28,554 bases of DNA, taken from assembly GCA_026988135.1 (NCBI GenBank), contig JALSLT010000117.1, forward strand, positions 1 to 28,554, in the 5' to 3' direction. Origin of the DNA: Desulfurobacterium sp. Lineage in GTDB: Bacteria; Aquificota; Aquificia; Desulfurobacteriales; Desulfurobacteriaceae. Numbering within the stretch: the first letter of the stretch is position 1; every line of letters begins with the position of its first letter. The notes below the pieces were generated by a model. The model was not told the origin of the DNA. It saw nothing but the letters and a program-made list of their open reading frames with translations, and did not search any database. Positions 5,794-13,758 of the stretch are shown here, one piece after another. The position numbers were made by a program, and so were the translations under genes.

Positions 5794-6892
5794 AATATTT
5801 GCGGAAGATAAGGCGCTATTGAGAATTTATGAAAAGATAGAATCGGGAGAGCGGTTAACATTTGAAGACGGCCTAAAACTTTTTAAGACAACGGATATTC
5901 TTGCACTTGGAAAACTTGCAAGTTATGTTAATGAGAAGAGGAATGGAGAGTTTGTTTATTTGGTTGTTAATAGGCACATAAATCCGACAAATATCTGTAT
6001 CGGTAATTGTAAGTTTTGTGCGTTTCGTAAAGATAAAGGGGATAAAGGGGCTTATGAGCTTTCAATAGAGGATGTTTTAAATAAGGCAAAAGATTACATT
6101 GAGAAGGGAATTACTGAAATTCATCTTGTCGGAGGTTTACACCCTGATTGGAGTTACGATTACTATATCGGGATGATAAGGGAGCTTCACAAAGCCTTTC
6201 CTCTAATAAATATTCAGGCTTTTACTGCAGAAGAGATAGATTATCTTTCCAGAATAGCTGAAAAAGATATAGAGGAGGTTCTGCTTGACCTTGTAAAGGC
6301 GGGGCTTGGTTCCATTCCTGCCGGTGGAGCTGAAATTTTTAACAAAAAGATTAGAAACTCTCTGTGTCCTGAAAAGCTCACAGCCCAAAGGTACCTTGAA
6401 ATTCACAAAATTGCTCACAGATTTGGATTAAAAAGCAACGCTTCTATTCTTTATGGTCATGTTGAGTCTTACAAAGACAGGGTGGAGCATCTTCTTATGC
6501 TTCGGGAAGCTCAAGATGAGACGGGAGGTTTTCAGGCTTTTCTTTCTTTTGCTTACCATCCTGAAAATACGGCTCTTGGCGGAAAGAAAACCACAGGGTT
6601 TGATGATTTGAAAATGCTCGCCGTGTCAAGGCTCTTACTTGATAATTTTCCTCATATAAGAGCTTTCTGGATAATGCTTGGAGAGAAACTTGCACAGACT
6701 TCTCTTTTCTTTGGTGTTGATGACCTTGACGGAACGGTTGTCGAGGAGGAGATAACCCGCTGTGCAGGTGCAGATACGGGAAGTTACATGCCAAAGAACC
6801 GGCTTATAAATCTCATAAAGGAAGCAGGGAAAATTCCCGTTGAAAGGGACTCTGTCTATAATGTTGTTAATGTTTACTATGGAGAAAAGTAA
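5771..6892 (+). CDS. MqnE-like radical SAM enzyme, divergent paralogue
   Basis: A 373-residue radical SAM protein of the MqnE/MqnC/CofH group. The CxxxCxxC cluster motif is C76, C80, C83. It shares the whole MqnE framework with the next gene: GGLHPDW (121-127), FTAEEI, QDETGGFQAF, LDGTVVEEEI, AGKIPVERD. MqnE (aminofutalosine synthase) joins a chorismate-derived enolpyruvyl ether to adenosine in the futalosine route to menaquinone. Compared with its neighbour, the usual MPGGG is IPAGG (182-186), NATML is NASIL, and AFIPLSFHP is AFLSFAYHP, so its substrate may differ. The start is ATG 5771, within the regulator gene; the stop shares one base with the next start. It could be a second aminofutalosine synthase, a related step, or redundant. 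Confidence 0.8.
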   Translation: MSLKKDIEIFAEDKALLRIYEKIESGERLTFEDGLKLFKTTDILALGKLASYVNEKRNGEFVYLVVNRHINPTNICIGNCKFCAFRKDKGDKGAYELSIEDVLNKAKDYIEKGITEIHLVGGLHPDWSYDYYIGMIRELHKAFPLINIQAFTAEEIDYLSRIAEKDIEEVLLDLVKAGLGSIPAGGAEIFNKKIRNSLCPEKLTAQRYLEIHKIAHRFGLKSNASILYGHVESYKDRVEHLLMLREAQDETGGFQAFLSFAYHPENTALGGKKTTGFDDLKMLAVSRLLLDNFPHIRAFWIMLGEKLAQTSLFFGVDDLDGTVVEEEITRCAGADTGSYMPKNRLINLIKEAGKIPVERDSVYNVVNVYYGEK

Positions 6893-7995
6893 TGGAAGGG
6901 ATAATTAACTTTATTAAAGATAGAAGGTTGATTCCTGTTGCGGAAAAGATTTTTTCAGGAGAGCGGCTTGATTTTGAAGACGGTTTAAAGCTTTTTAAAA
7001 GTAATGATTTGATCTCATTGGGCTATATTGCTGATTATGTGAATAGGAAAAAAAACGGAGATAATGTTTATTTTAATGTTAATGTTCATATAACTCCAAC
7101 GAATATTTGTGTAGGGACGTGTAAGTTTTGTGCGTTTCGTAAGGATAAGGGGGATGAAGGAGCCTACGAGCTTTCAATAGAAAAAATCCTTGAAAAACTT
7201 GCATCTTTAAATCTTGAAGAGGTAACAGAGGTTCATATAGTCGGAGGTTTACATCCTGATTGGGGTTATGATTATTATCTTGAGATGATTAAAAGAGTAA
7301 AAGAGACTTATCCTCAGATTCAGATAAAGGCTTTTACGGCTGAAGAGATAAAGTATATAGCCGAAAGAGGCGGTAAAAGCGTAAAAGATACCTTAAAAGA
7401 ATTTAAGGAAGCTGGACTTTCTTCAATGCCAGGTGGCGGTGGAGAGATTTTCAATACTGTAATAAGGGATAAGCTATGTCCTGAAAAAATTTCAGCAGGA
7501 GAGTATCTTGATATTCACAAAGTAGCCCACAAATTGGGAATAAAAACAAATGCGACGATGCTTTTTGGTCATGTGGAAATTTATAAAGACAGGGTGGAGC
7601 ACATTTTGATGTTGAGAGAAACTCAGGATGAGACAGGTGGTTTTCAAGCCTTTATTCCTCTTTCTTTTCATCCCGTGAATACTCAGGTAGAAGGGGCTGA
7701 ATATACAACTGCTGTTGATGAGATAAAAACACTTGCCGTATCAAGGCTTCTTCTTGATAATTTTGACCATATTAAGGCTTACTGGATAATGTTAGGTGAA
7801 AAGGTTGCCCAGCTTTCACTGTTTTATGGTGTTGATGACCTTGACGGAACTGTCGTTGAAGAGGAGATAACACAGGCGGCAGGGGCAAAGGCCGGAAAAT
7901 ACATGCCTAAAGAAAGGCTTATCAGGCTTATAAAGGAAGCCGGTAAAATACCGGTTGAAAGAGATGCCCTGTATAATATAATTAAAATATACTGA
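6892..7995 (+). CDS. mqnE: Aminofutalosine synthase (radical SAM)
   Basis: A 367-residue radical SAM enzyme with C73, C77, C80 as the CxxxCxxC cluster ligands and the more canonical MqnE motifs: SMPGGGGEIF (178-187), KTNATMLFGHVE, QDETGGFQAFIPLSFHP and LDGTVVEEEI. It acts early in futalosine-dependent menaquinone synthesis, forming aminofutalosine from a chorismate-derived precursor and SAM. The start ATG overlaps the previous stop by one base (TAATG), with GGAG upstream, so the two paralogues are co-translated. The DNA around the cluster motif (7120-7142) is identical to 6008-6030 in the upstream copy, including synonymous positions. None of the other mqn genes is in this window. Confidence 0.88.
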   Translation: MEGIINFIKDRRLIPVAEKIFSGERLDFEDGLKLFKSNDLISLGYIADYVNRKKNGDNVYFNVNVHITPTNICVGTCKFCAFRKDKGDEGAYELSIEKILEKLASLNLEEVTEVHIVGGLHPDWGYDYYLEMIKRVKETYPQIQIKAFTAEEIKYIAERGGKSVKDTLKEFKEAGLSSMPGGGGEIFNTVIRDKLCPEKISAGEYLDIHKVAHKLGIKTNATMLFGHVEIYKDRVEHILMLRETQDETGGFQAFIPLSFHPVNTQVEGAEYTTAVDEIKTLAVSRLLLDNFDHIKAYWIMLGEKVAQLSLFYGVDDLDGTVVEEEITQAAGAKAGKYMPKERLIRLIKEAGKIPVERDALYNIIKIY

Positions 7996-8023
7996 AATTT
8001 TACCTTGCCTGTTAGGAGGTTTT

Positions 8024-10522
8024 ATGTCCCTTTTCCATACCCTTTCCGTTGATGACACCCTTAGAAAATTAAAAACATCTTTAAAAGGTTTATTCCATAA
8101 TGAGGTAAAAGAACGTTTAAAGGCCTATGGGTATAATGTTCTTAGAAAAGAAGAGATAAAAAAGTGGCAGATTTTGTTAAGACAGTTTAATAATCCCCTT
8201 GTTTTTATTTTGATAGGTGCTGCTGTATTAACAGCGGTTATGGGACATGCCAAGGATTCCCTGATCATCGTTTTTATTATTCTCTTTAATGGTATTCTTG
8301 GTTTCTGGCAGGAGATAAAGGCTATCTCTTCGATGGAAGCGCTTCAAAAGCTTGCGGAGGAGAGAACAGTTGTTCTAAGGGATGGAAAAGAGATAGAGAT
8401 ACCTGTTTCTCATGTTGTGCCCGGAGATATAGTAATTCTTGGTGAGGGGGATGTTGTTCCTGCGGATATAAGGCTTATAAAATCAACGGGACTTTTAGTT
8501 GATGAGGCGATACTTACAGGAGAATCTGTTCCCGTTGAGAAGAATGCTGATGTTGTTCATGAAGAAGATACTCCAATTTATAAAAGGGAGAATGTTGCTT
8601 TTAAAGGAACTGTTGTTGTAAGGGGAAAGGCTTTAGGTGCTGTTTTTGCCACTGGAAAAAATACTGAAATAGGAAAGATTGCTGAAAGGGCAAAAGAGTC
8701 TTCTCCAGAATCTCCCTTAACTCGTGCTCTTCAGATTTTTTCCAAAAGATGGATGGTGGTGCTTTTTTCTATTCTTGCAGTTATCCTTGTTGTTGCCCTG
8801 CTTGAAAAGAGAGATATTTATGATGTGATTATGCTTATCATTGCAGAGCTTGTTTCAGCTGTGCCGGAAGGTCTCCCTCTCGTTATTACTTTTGTTCTTG
8901 TTATGGGAGCGGTTTTCCTTTCAAAGAAAAAGGTTCTTGTTAAATATCTTCCTGCTGTGGAAACTCTTGGTAGTTCAACATATATAATTTCAGATAAAAC
9001 CGGAACAATAACGGAAGGCAAACTAAAGGTCTATTCAACTTTTGCCGTTGATAAAGAGGAGCTTTATAACGTTGCGGCTCTATGTAACGATTCTGACGGA
9101 GAGAAAGGAGATCCCCTTGAGATAGCTTTGTTGAGGTGGCTTGAAAAAGAAAGTATAAACTGGAGACTTTTGAGGCAAAAAGCTGTTAAGCTCTGGGAGT
9201 ACCCTTTTGATACGAAGAAAAGACTTATGGCTGTTGCAGTAGAGGTTGATGGTAAGAGACAGATTCTTGTAAAAGGTGCTTTTGAGTCTCTTTCAGAATT
9301 TTCTTTAAAGGATGAAGCTGTTAAGAAACTTTCAGGGCTTCACGATGAGCTTGCATCTCAAGGTTTAAGGGTTCTTGCTTTTGGAGTTGCCGATGTTTCG
9401 GGAGATGATTTCTCAATAGATAGTTTAACTTTAAAAATAGTTGGACTTGTAGGATTTATAGACCCGCCGAAGGATGGGGTTAAAGAAGCTGTAAATGTTG
9501 CAAGAAAAGCTGGAATAAGGGTTGTTATGGTTACCGGAGATAACCCTTCAACTGCCGCTGCGATAGCCCGTTCCGTTGATATTTTGAAGGAAAAAGAGCA
9601 GGTTTTAAAGGGTACCGATATAGATAAAATGACAGATGAAGAGCTTTTTAAAGTATTAAAGAAAACGGCAGTAGTTGCAAGAGCTACTCCGGACAATAAA
9701 TATAGAATTGTTAGAGTTCTTCAGGCTGCAAAAGAAGTTGTAGCCGTTACTGGAGACGGAGTTAATGATGTGCCGGCTTTAAAGGCGGCAGATCTCGGAA
9801 TAGCCATGGGAGGTGGAAGTCAGGCAGCAAGAGAGGTTGCCAAAATGGTTATTACCGATAACAATCTTTCTATAATAGTTGATGCCGTAAAAACTGGAAG
9901 AGAGATAGCGAAAAATATAAGAAAAGCTATTTACTATCTTCTTTCCTGCAGTTTCGGAGAGATTTTTGTTGTTACTTCAGGTTTTTTCCTTAATCTTCCC
10001 CTTCCTCTTCAGCCTGTTCAAATCCTATGGATAAATCTTGTTACAGAGGGTGTTCAAGATAAAACTTTCGCATTTGGTAAAAGTGATAAAGATCCTATGG
10101 AAGACAAACCGAAAAAGCCGGAAGAAGCTTTTTTTGATAGAAAGCAGCTAAAAGATACTGCATTTGCAGCTGTTTTAATGGGAATTCTTGTCGTTGGGAT
10201 TTTTGTTTATCTCTTGGGTCATTCAAATTATGAGAAAGCAAATACGGTAGCTTTTACTTCTCTTGTTGTTATTCAGTGGTTTAACGGTATTCAGTCGATA
10301 AAAGAGAAACCGTTTTTTTTAAATGTTGTTGAAACATTTAAGGTGAACCCTTATATGTTTCTTGCGATATTTGTGGGTTTTGTTCTGCAACTTATAGCGG
10401 TTTATCTGATTCCCGGTATTTTAAACACTGTTCCTTTAACACTTCTTGACTGGGGTTATATTTTTGCAAGCGGTATCGTATTTTTTCTTCTTATAGAGGT
10501 GAAAAAATGGTTCTCTACATAG
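8024..10522 (+). CDS. P2-type cation-transporting ATPase (Ca2+/Mn2+-like)
   Basis: An 832-residue P-type pump with cation-ATPase N-terminus (about 5-50), actuator motif TGES (165-168), PEGLP in M4 (281-285), phosphorylation site DKTGT (D324), nucleotide domain KGAFE, TGDN (504-507) and GDGVND (577-582), then the M5-M10 segments. It is closest in plan to SERCA/PMR1-type P2A pumps, exporting a divalent ion at the cost of ATP. By eye, the SERCA ion-site residues map to E282 (kept), E646 (kept), N671 (kept), T674 (kept), but Asn768 is Ser643 and Asp800 is Glu675, and the usual TLT after DKTG is TIT. Ion choice is therefore open. AGGAGG precedes the ATG. It overlaps the exchanger gene by 16 bases. 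Confidence 0.9.
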   Translation: MSLFHTLSVDDTLRKLKTSLKGLFHNEVKERLKAYGYNVLRKEEIKKWQILLRQFNNPLVFILIGAAVLTAVMGHAKDSLIIVFIILFNGILGFWQEIKAISSMEALQKLAEERTVVLRDGKEIEIPVSHVVPGDIVILGEGDVVPADIRLIKSTGLLVDEAILTGESVPVEKNADVVHEEDTPIYKRENVAFKGTVVVRGKALGAVFATGKNTEIGKIAERAKESSPESPLTRALQIFSKRWMVVLFSILAVILVVALLEKRDIYDVIMLIIAELVSAVPEGLPLVITFVLVMGAVFLSKKKVLVKYLPAVETLGSSTYIISDKTGTITEGKLKVYSTFAVDKEELYNVAALCNDSDGEKGDPLEIALLRWLEKESINWRLLRQKAVKLWEYPFDTKKRLMAVAVEVDGKRQILVKGAFESLSEFSLKDEAVKKLSGLHDELASQGLRVLAFGVADVSGDDFSIDSLTLKIVGLVGFIDPPKDGVKEAVNVARKAGIRVVMVTGDNPSTAAAIARSVDILKEKEQVLKGTDIDKMTDEELFKVLKKTAVVARATPDNKYRIVRVLQAAKEVVAVTGDGVNDVPALKAADLGIAMGGGSQAAREVAKMVITDNNLSIIVDAVKTGREIAKNIRKAIYYLLSCSFGEIFVVTSGFFLNLPLPLQPVQILWINLVTEGVQDKTFAFGKSDKDPMEDKPKKPEEAFFDRKQLKDTAFAAVLMGILVVGIFVYLLGHSNYEKANTVAFTSLVVIQWFNGIQSIKEKPFFLNVVETFKVNPYMFLAIFVGFVLQLIAVYLIPGILNTVPLTLLDWGYIFASGIVFFLLIEVKKWFST

Positions 10523-11502
10523 CTTTTCTTGCCCTTGTTGTCGTTGTGTTTTATTCCGGGAGGAATCTTCTTATATATGGGGATATTTTAGCTGAGAAGT
10601 TTAATCTTGGTAGAAGTCTATTCGGGGTGATTTTTGTGGCGTCAATTACGTCACTTCCTGAACTTATTACAGGTATAAGCTCTGTTACCATAGCCAAAAG
10701 TCCCGATATTGCCGTAAGTAATATCTTTGGAAGTTGTATGTTTAATTTTATGGTGTTTGCATTTGTTGATTTTTTACTTGAAGATACTCCCATGACAAAA
10801 AAGGTGCATCACGGCCTTTCTCTAACGGCAGTTTTCGGGATAATTCTTATAAATATTGCCATGATGCCTTTATGGCTTAAAAAAGAGTTAACTATTGGCT
10901 GGTTTAGTGTTTTTTCATTTCTAATATTGGCTGTCTATGTGATAGCAATAGCGGTTACCTCTTCTTACGAAAAGCGAAGAATGAAAAAAATTGTAGAGAA
11001 AACGGTTTATGAGATTAAAGGAGAAGTGGTTTCAAAGAAGGAAGCGGTTATTCAGTATATTATTCACAGCACTGTAATAATCTTTGCTGCAATGCTTCTT
11101 CCCTATCTTGGGAAGCTTATAGCTATAGAAACTGGAATAGGAGAAAGTTTTATAGGTGGGGTTCTACTTGGTATAACAACTTCCCTTCCTGAAATAGCCG
11201 TTTCAATGCTCGCAGTAAAAATGGATATGGTTGAGATGGCTGTTTCAAACATATTGGGCAGTAATATTTTCAACATATTTACTCTTGCTGTTGATGACCT
11301 GTTTTTTACAAAAGGTTCTATCTTTGTCCATGTAAGTCCTGACCAGGGAGTTCTTGCTACCGCTTCTGTAATAATGGCAGCAATTGTAATGATAGAGCTT
11401 ATTTATCGTTCCGAAAGAAAAGCTTTGGGACGTTTTGACTATGAATCCCTTGCTATAGTTGCAGTATATCTGTTTACTTTCTTCTATATAGGAACAAGAT
11501 AG
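10507..11502 (+). CDS. CaCA-family cation (Ca2+-type)/H+ or Na+ exchanger
   Basis: A 331-residue membrane protein with two inverted halves, each carrying a CaCA alpha repeat: ASITSLPELITG with SNIFGSCMFNF (about 45-81, E52) and GITTSLPEIAVS with SNILGSNIFNI (about 222-257, E229). These acidic and Asn residues form the cation site in the family. About ten hydrophobic segments flank a charged cytoplasmic loop (about 152-185). The gene overlaps the ATPase by 16 bases with GAGGTG as ribosome site, so pump and exchanger are made together, consistent with export of the same divalent cation. The first repeat carries Cys where the second has Asn (GSC versus GSN). It is the last gene before a hairpin terminator. 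Confidence 0.88.
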   Translation: MVLYIAFLALVVVVFYSGRNLLIYGDILAEKFNLGRSLFGVIFVASITSLPELITGISSVTIAKSPDIAVSNIFGSCMFNFMVFAFVDFLLEDTPMTKKVHHGLSLTAVFGIILINIAMMPLWLKKELTIGWFSVFSFLILAVYVIAIAVTSSYEKRRMKKIVEKTVYEIKGEVVSKKEAVIQYIIHSTVIIFAAMLLPYLGKLIAIETGIGESFIGGVLLGITTSLPEIAVSMLAVKMDMVEMAVSNILGSNIFNIFTLAVDDLFFTKGSIFVHVSPDQGVLATASVIMAAIVMIELIYRSERKALGRFDYESLAIVAVYLFTFFYIGTR

Positions 11503-11506
11503 GAAG

Positions 11507-11527
11507 GCCAGCCGAATAGTGGCTGGC
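11507..11527. terminator. Hairpin terminator between exchanger gene and purD
   Basis: GCCAGCC, a seven-base loop, then GGCTGGC, located between convergent stops at 11502 and 11539. On the plus strand it is followed after a short gap by TTTTATAATATTTT. The T-run is interrupted, so strength is uncertain; it could serve both directions. Confidence 0.6.
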
Positions 11528-11538
11528 AGGGATGTGTT

Positions 11539-12810
11539 TTATAATATTTTCAAAGCTTTGGCACCTATATCCTTTCTGAAGTGCATTCCTTCAAATTGAA
11601 TTTTATTTACAGCTTCGTACACATTCTTAATTGCTTCCTTTGTATCTTTACCCATTGCAGTTACGTTTAAAACTCTTCCGCCGTTTGTTACAAGTTTACC
11701 GTTTTTTATTGTAGTTCCTGCGTGAAAAACTGTAATATCATCTATTTTTTCAGCTTCTTCTATTCCTGTTATTTTCCCCCTTTTTTCATACTTTTCGGGG
11801 TATCCTTTTGAAGTAAGAACAACACAGATGGAAGTTCTTTTATCCCAGTTGAGTTTTTCAGGTAGTTTGCCGTTTATTGTGTCGAAACAGATATCAACAA
11901 GGTCATCTTCCAATCTTCTAAGTATAACTTGTGCTTCGGGGTCTCCAAATCTTACGTTAAATTCAAGAGTTTTTATTCCGTCATCGGTTATCATTATTCC
12001 CGCATACAGGATTCCTTTGAAAGGAGTCCCTCTTTCTTTCATTCCTTTTATTATAGGTTCTATAACTTTCTTTTTAACTTCTTTTTCTATTTCGGGAGAA
12101 AAAATAGGTGCCGGGGAGTATGCTCCCATTCCTCCTGTATTCGGTCCTTTATCGCTGTCAAATACGGCTTTATGATCCTGTGCCGGTGCAAGGGGAATGT
12201 ATCTTTCTCCGTCGCTTATAACAAGGTAAGATGCTTCCTCCCCTTGAAGACACTCTTCTACCACTACTTTATTCCCGGCTTCTCCAAATATTTTTTCAAC
12301 CATTATTTTTTCTATCGCTTCAAGGGCTTCTTTAACTGTTTTGGCAACTGTTACGCCTTTTCCTGCGGCGAGCCCGTCAGCTTTAACTACGAGGGGGGCA
12401 CCTTTCTCTTTTATGTATCTTTTTGCTTTTTCCGCATTTTCAAACACTTTGAAATCTGCTGTTGGGATACCAAACTCTTTCATAATCTCTTTTGAAAACA
12501 CTTTGCTTCCTTCAAGTTTTGCAGCTTCTTTTGATGGTCCGAAAATTTTCAATCCAGCTTCTTCAAATTTATTGACTATCCCGGCCACAAGAGGAGTTTC
12601 AGGGCCTACGATTGTAAGATCTATTTTGTTCTCTTTCGCAAAATTGGTTATAGTTTTGATGTTGGAAATATCTATATCAACACACTTTCCTAAACGGTTT
12701 ATTCCGGGATTTCCTCGGATAGCGAAAATTTCTTTTACTTTTGGACTTTTTGATACTTTCCATGCAAGTGAGTGTTCTCTTCCGCCGGAGCCTATTATTA
12801 GGACTTTCAT
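11539..12810 (-). CDS. purD: Phosphoribosylamine-glycine ligase (GAR synthetase)
   Basis: A 423-residue ATP-grasp enzyme for the second step of purine synthesis, joining glycine to phosphoribosylamine with ATP. Domains appear in the normal order: N-terminal Rossmann-like domain with GSGGREH (7-13) and GPETPL, ATP-grasp with VKADGLAAGKGV (about 142-153), the QDHK and GPNTGGMGAYSP motifs, FNVRFGDPE near 287, and a C-terminal barrel with TNGGRVLN. The length is standard. The start is ATG 12810 with AAGGAG five bases upstream. It is transcribed alone, divergent from hisG. Confidence 0.97.
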   Translation of the reverse strand: MKVLIIGSGGREHSLAWKVSKSPKVKEIFAIRGNPGINRLGKCVDIDISNIKTITNFAKENKIDLTIVGPETPLVAGIVNKFEEAGLKIFGPSKEAAKLEGSKVFSKEIMKEFGIPTADFKVFENAEKAKRYIKEKGAPLVVKADGLAAGKGVTVAKTVKEALEAIEKIMVEKIFGEAGNKVVVEECLQGEEASYLVISDGERYIPLAPAQDHKAVFDSDKGPNTGGMGAYSPAPIFSPEIEKEVKKKVIEPIIKGMKERGTPFKGILYAGIMITDDGIKTLEFNVRFGDPEAQVILRRLEDDLVDICFDTINGKLPEKLNWDKRTSICVVLTSKGYPEKYEKRGKITGIEEAEKIDDITVFHAGTTIKNGKLVTNGGRVLNVTAMGKDTKEAIKNVYEAVNKIQFEGMHFRKDIGAKALKIL

Positions 12811-12840
12811 GGTCTCTCCTTAAAAATGGCTTTTGGGCAA

Positions 12841-12846
12841 ATTATA
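12841..12846 (-). promoter_or_regulatory. Candidate -10 element for purD
   Basis: On the minus strand a perfect TATAAT lies about 30 bases before the purD start. The matching -35 is weak (TTAATT at a 17-base spacing). No purine-responsive aptamer was recognised in the short leader. Confidence 0.4.
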
Positions 12847-12957
12847 TAGGTTTTTTTATGGAAAATTAAGGTACTTGAGAAGTTGTTTTAAAATTCCCGT
12901 TTTAGTTTCAATAGATAATAATTTTTATGGTTGCAAAGCAGTATTAAAATGATTTTT

Positions 12958-12990
12958 GTGTCATTCTGAAGGCGATGCCCGAAGAATCTC
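12958..12990. repeat. Dispersed-repeat-like hairpin element between purD and hisG
   Basis: The segment has centred dyad symmetry: ATTCT (12963-12967), GGC (12971-12973), then GCC (12977-12979) and AGAAT (12983-12987), equally spaced about 12975. Its wording (TCATTCTGA ... GAAGAATCTC) resembles a short intergenic repeat that I recall from many unrelated bacterial genomes. Only one copy is in this window, so repeat status rests on recall and not on copies seen here. The rest of the 260-base intergenic region holds the two candidate -10 elements and nothing else I recognise. Confidence 0.4.
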
Positions 12991-13027
12991 TTAAAACTCA
13001 AGGTTAAATATTTTCTGGTGTTTTATG

Positions 13028-13036
13028 TGTTAAAAT
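13028..13036 (+). promoter_or_regulatory. Candidate extended -10 promoter for hisG
   Basis: TGTTAAAAT (TGn followed by TAAAAT) lies about 35 bases before the hisG start. No convincing -35 was found at the usual spacing. Confidence 0.35.
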
Positions 13037-13070
13037 GAGTGGAAATTAAAGTTTTCAGTGAGGCGTTTAC

Positions 13071-13727
13071 ATGGATAGGGATAGGATAACGTTTGCTCTT
13101 CCTAAAGGGAGACTTCTTGAAAAAGCTGTGGAGCTTCTTTTAAAAGCTGAGATAGACGCATCGCAGGTTCTTGAGAAAACAAGAAAGCTTATTTTTGAAA
13201 ACGGGAAATATCGTTTTATTCTTGTTAAGCCGTTTGATGTTTCGACCTATGTTTATCATGGCGCTGCAGATTTGGGAATTGCGGGTAAAGATGTAATTGA
13301 AGAGAAAGGGCTTGATGTTTATGAACCGATTGATCTTAAATTTGGATTTTGCAGGTTGTGTGTAGCAGAGCCTGTTGATATTTCAGAACCTTACGATATA
13401 GAAAAACTTTCTTTTATAAAGGTGGCTACAAAATTTCCGAAGATTACCGATAAATATTTTAGAAGTAAAGGTGTGCATCCGGAGATAATAGAGCTTTATG
13501 GTTCCGTCGAAATAGCACCGTTGTTGGAACTTACCGATAGGATAGTTGATCTTGTTCAGACCGGGTCAACGATGAAGGCAAACGGTCTTAGAGAAGTTGA
13601 TACGATACTTGTTTCAACTGCGAGACTTATAGTAAATAGGGCAAGTTTGAAAACCAAATATGAAAGGGTAAAAGATTTGGTGGGGCGGATAAAAGAGATT
13701 TATCTGTCTGGAAATATATCTAAATGA
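13071..13727 (+). CDS. hisG: ATP phosphoribosyltransferase, short form
   Basis: A 218-residue catalytic subunit for the first step of histidine synthesis, condensing ATP with PRPP. Family motifs are present: FALPKGRLLEKA (8-19), DLGIAGKDV, and the PRPP loop DLVQTGSTMKANGL near 160-173. The length fits the short HisG form, which lacks the C-terminal regulatory domain and needs a HisZ partner; hisZ is not in this window. The start is ATG 13071 with GAGG seven bases upstream. No terminator was seen between it and the flagellin-modification gene 31 bases downstream, so readthrough into that block is possible. Confidence 0.95.
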   Translation: MDRDRITFALPKGRLLEKAVELLLKAEIDASQVLEKTRKLIFENGKYRFILVKPFDVSTYVYHGAADLGIAGKDVIEEKGLDVYEPIDLKFGFCRLCVAEPVDISEPYDIEKLSFIKVATKFPKITDKYFRSKGVHPEIIELYGSVEIAPLLELTDRIVDLVQTGSTMKANGLREVDTILVSTARLIVNRASLKTKYERVKDLVGRIKEIYLSGNISK

Positions 13728-13758
13728 AAGAGAATTTTATCTTATAAGGGGTAGGATT

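Noticed and set aside
5771..6892. First radical SAM gene as MqnC (cyclic dehypoxanthinyl futalosine synthase)
   Set aside because: The IPxGGAEI wording is a little MqnC-like, but the overall framework and the close match to the adjacent MqnE place it with MqnE.
11929..12495. Long open frames on the plus strand opposite purD
   Set aside because: They are rich in Phe, Ser and Cys as expected for the reverse of an AT-rich gene, have no ribosome site, and purD is certain on the other strand.
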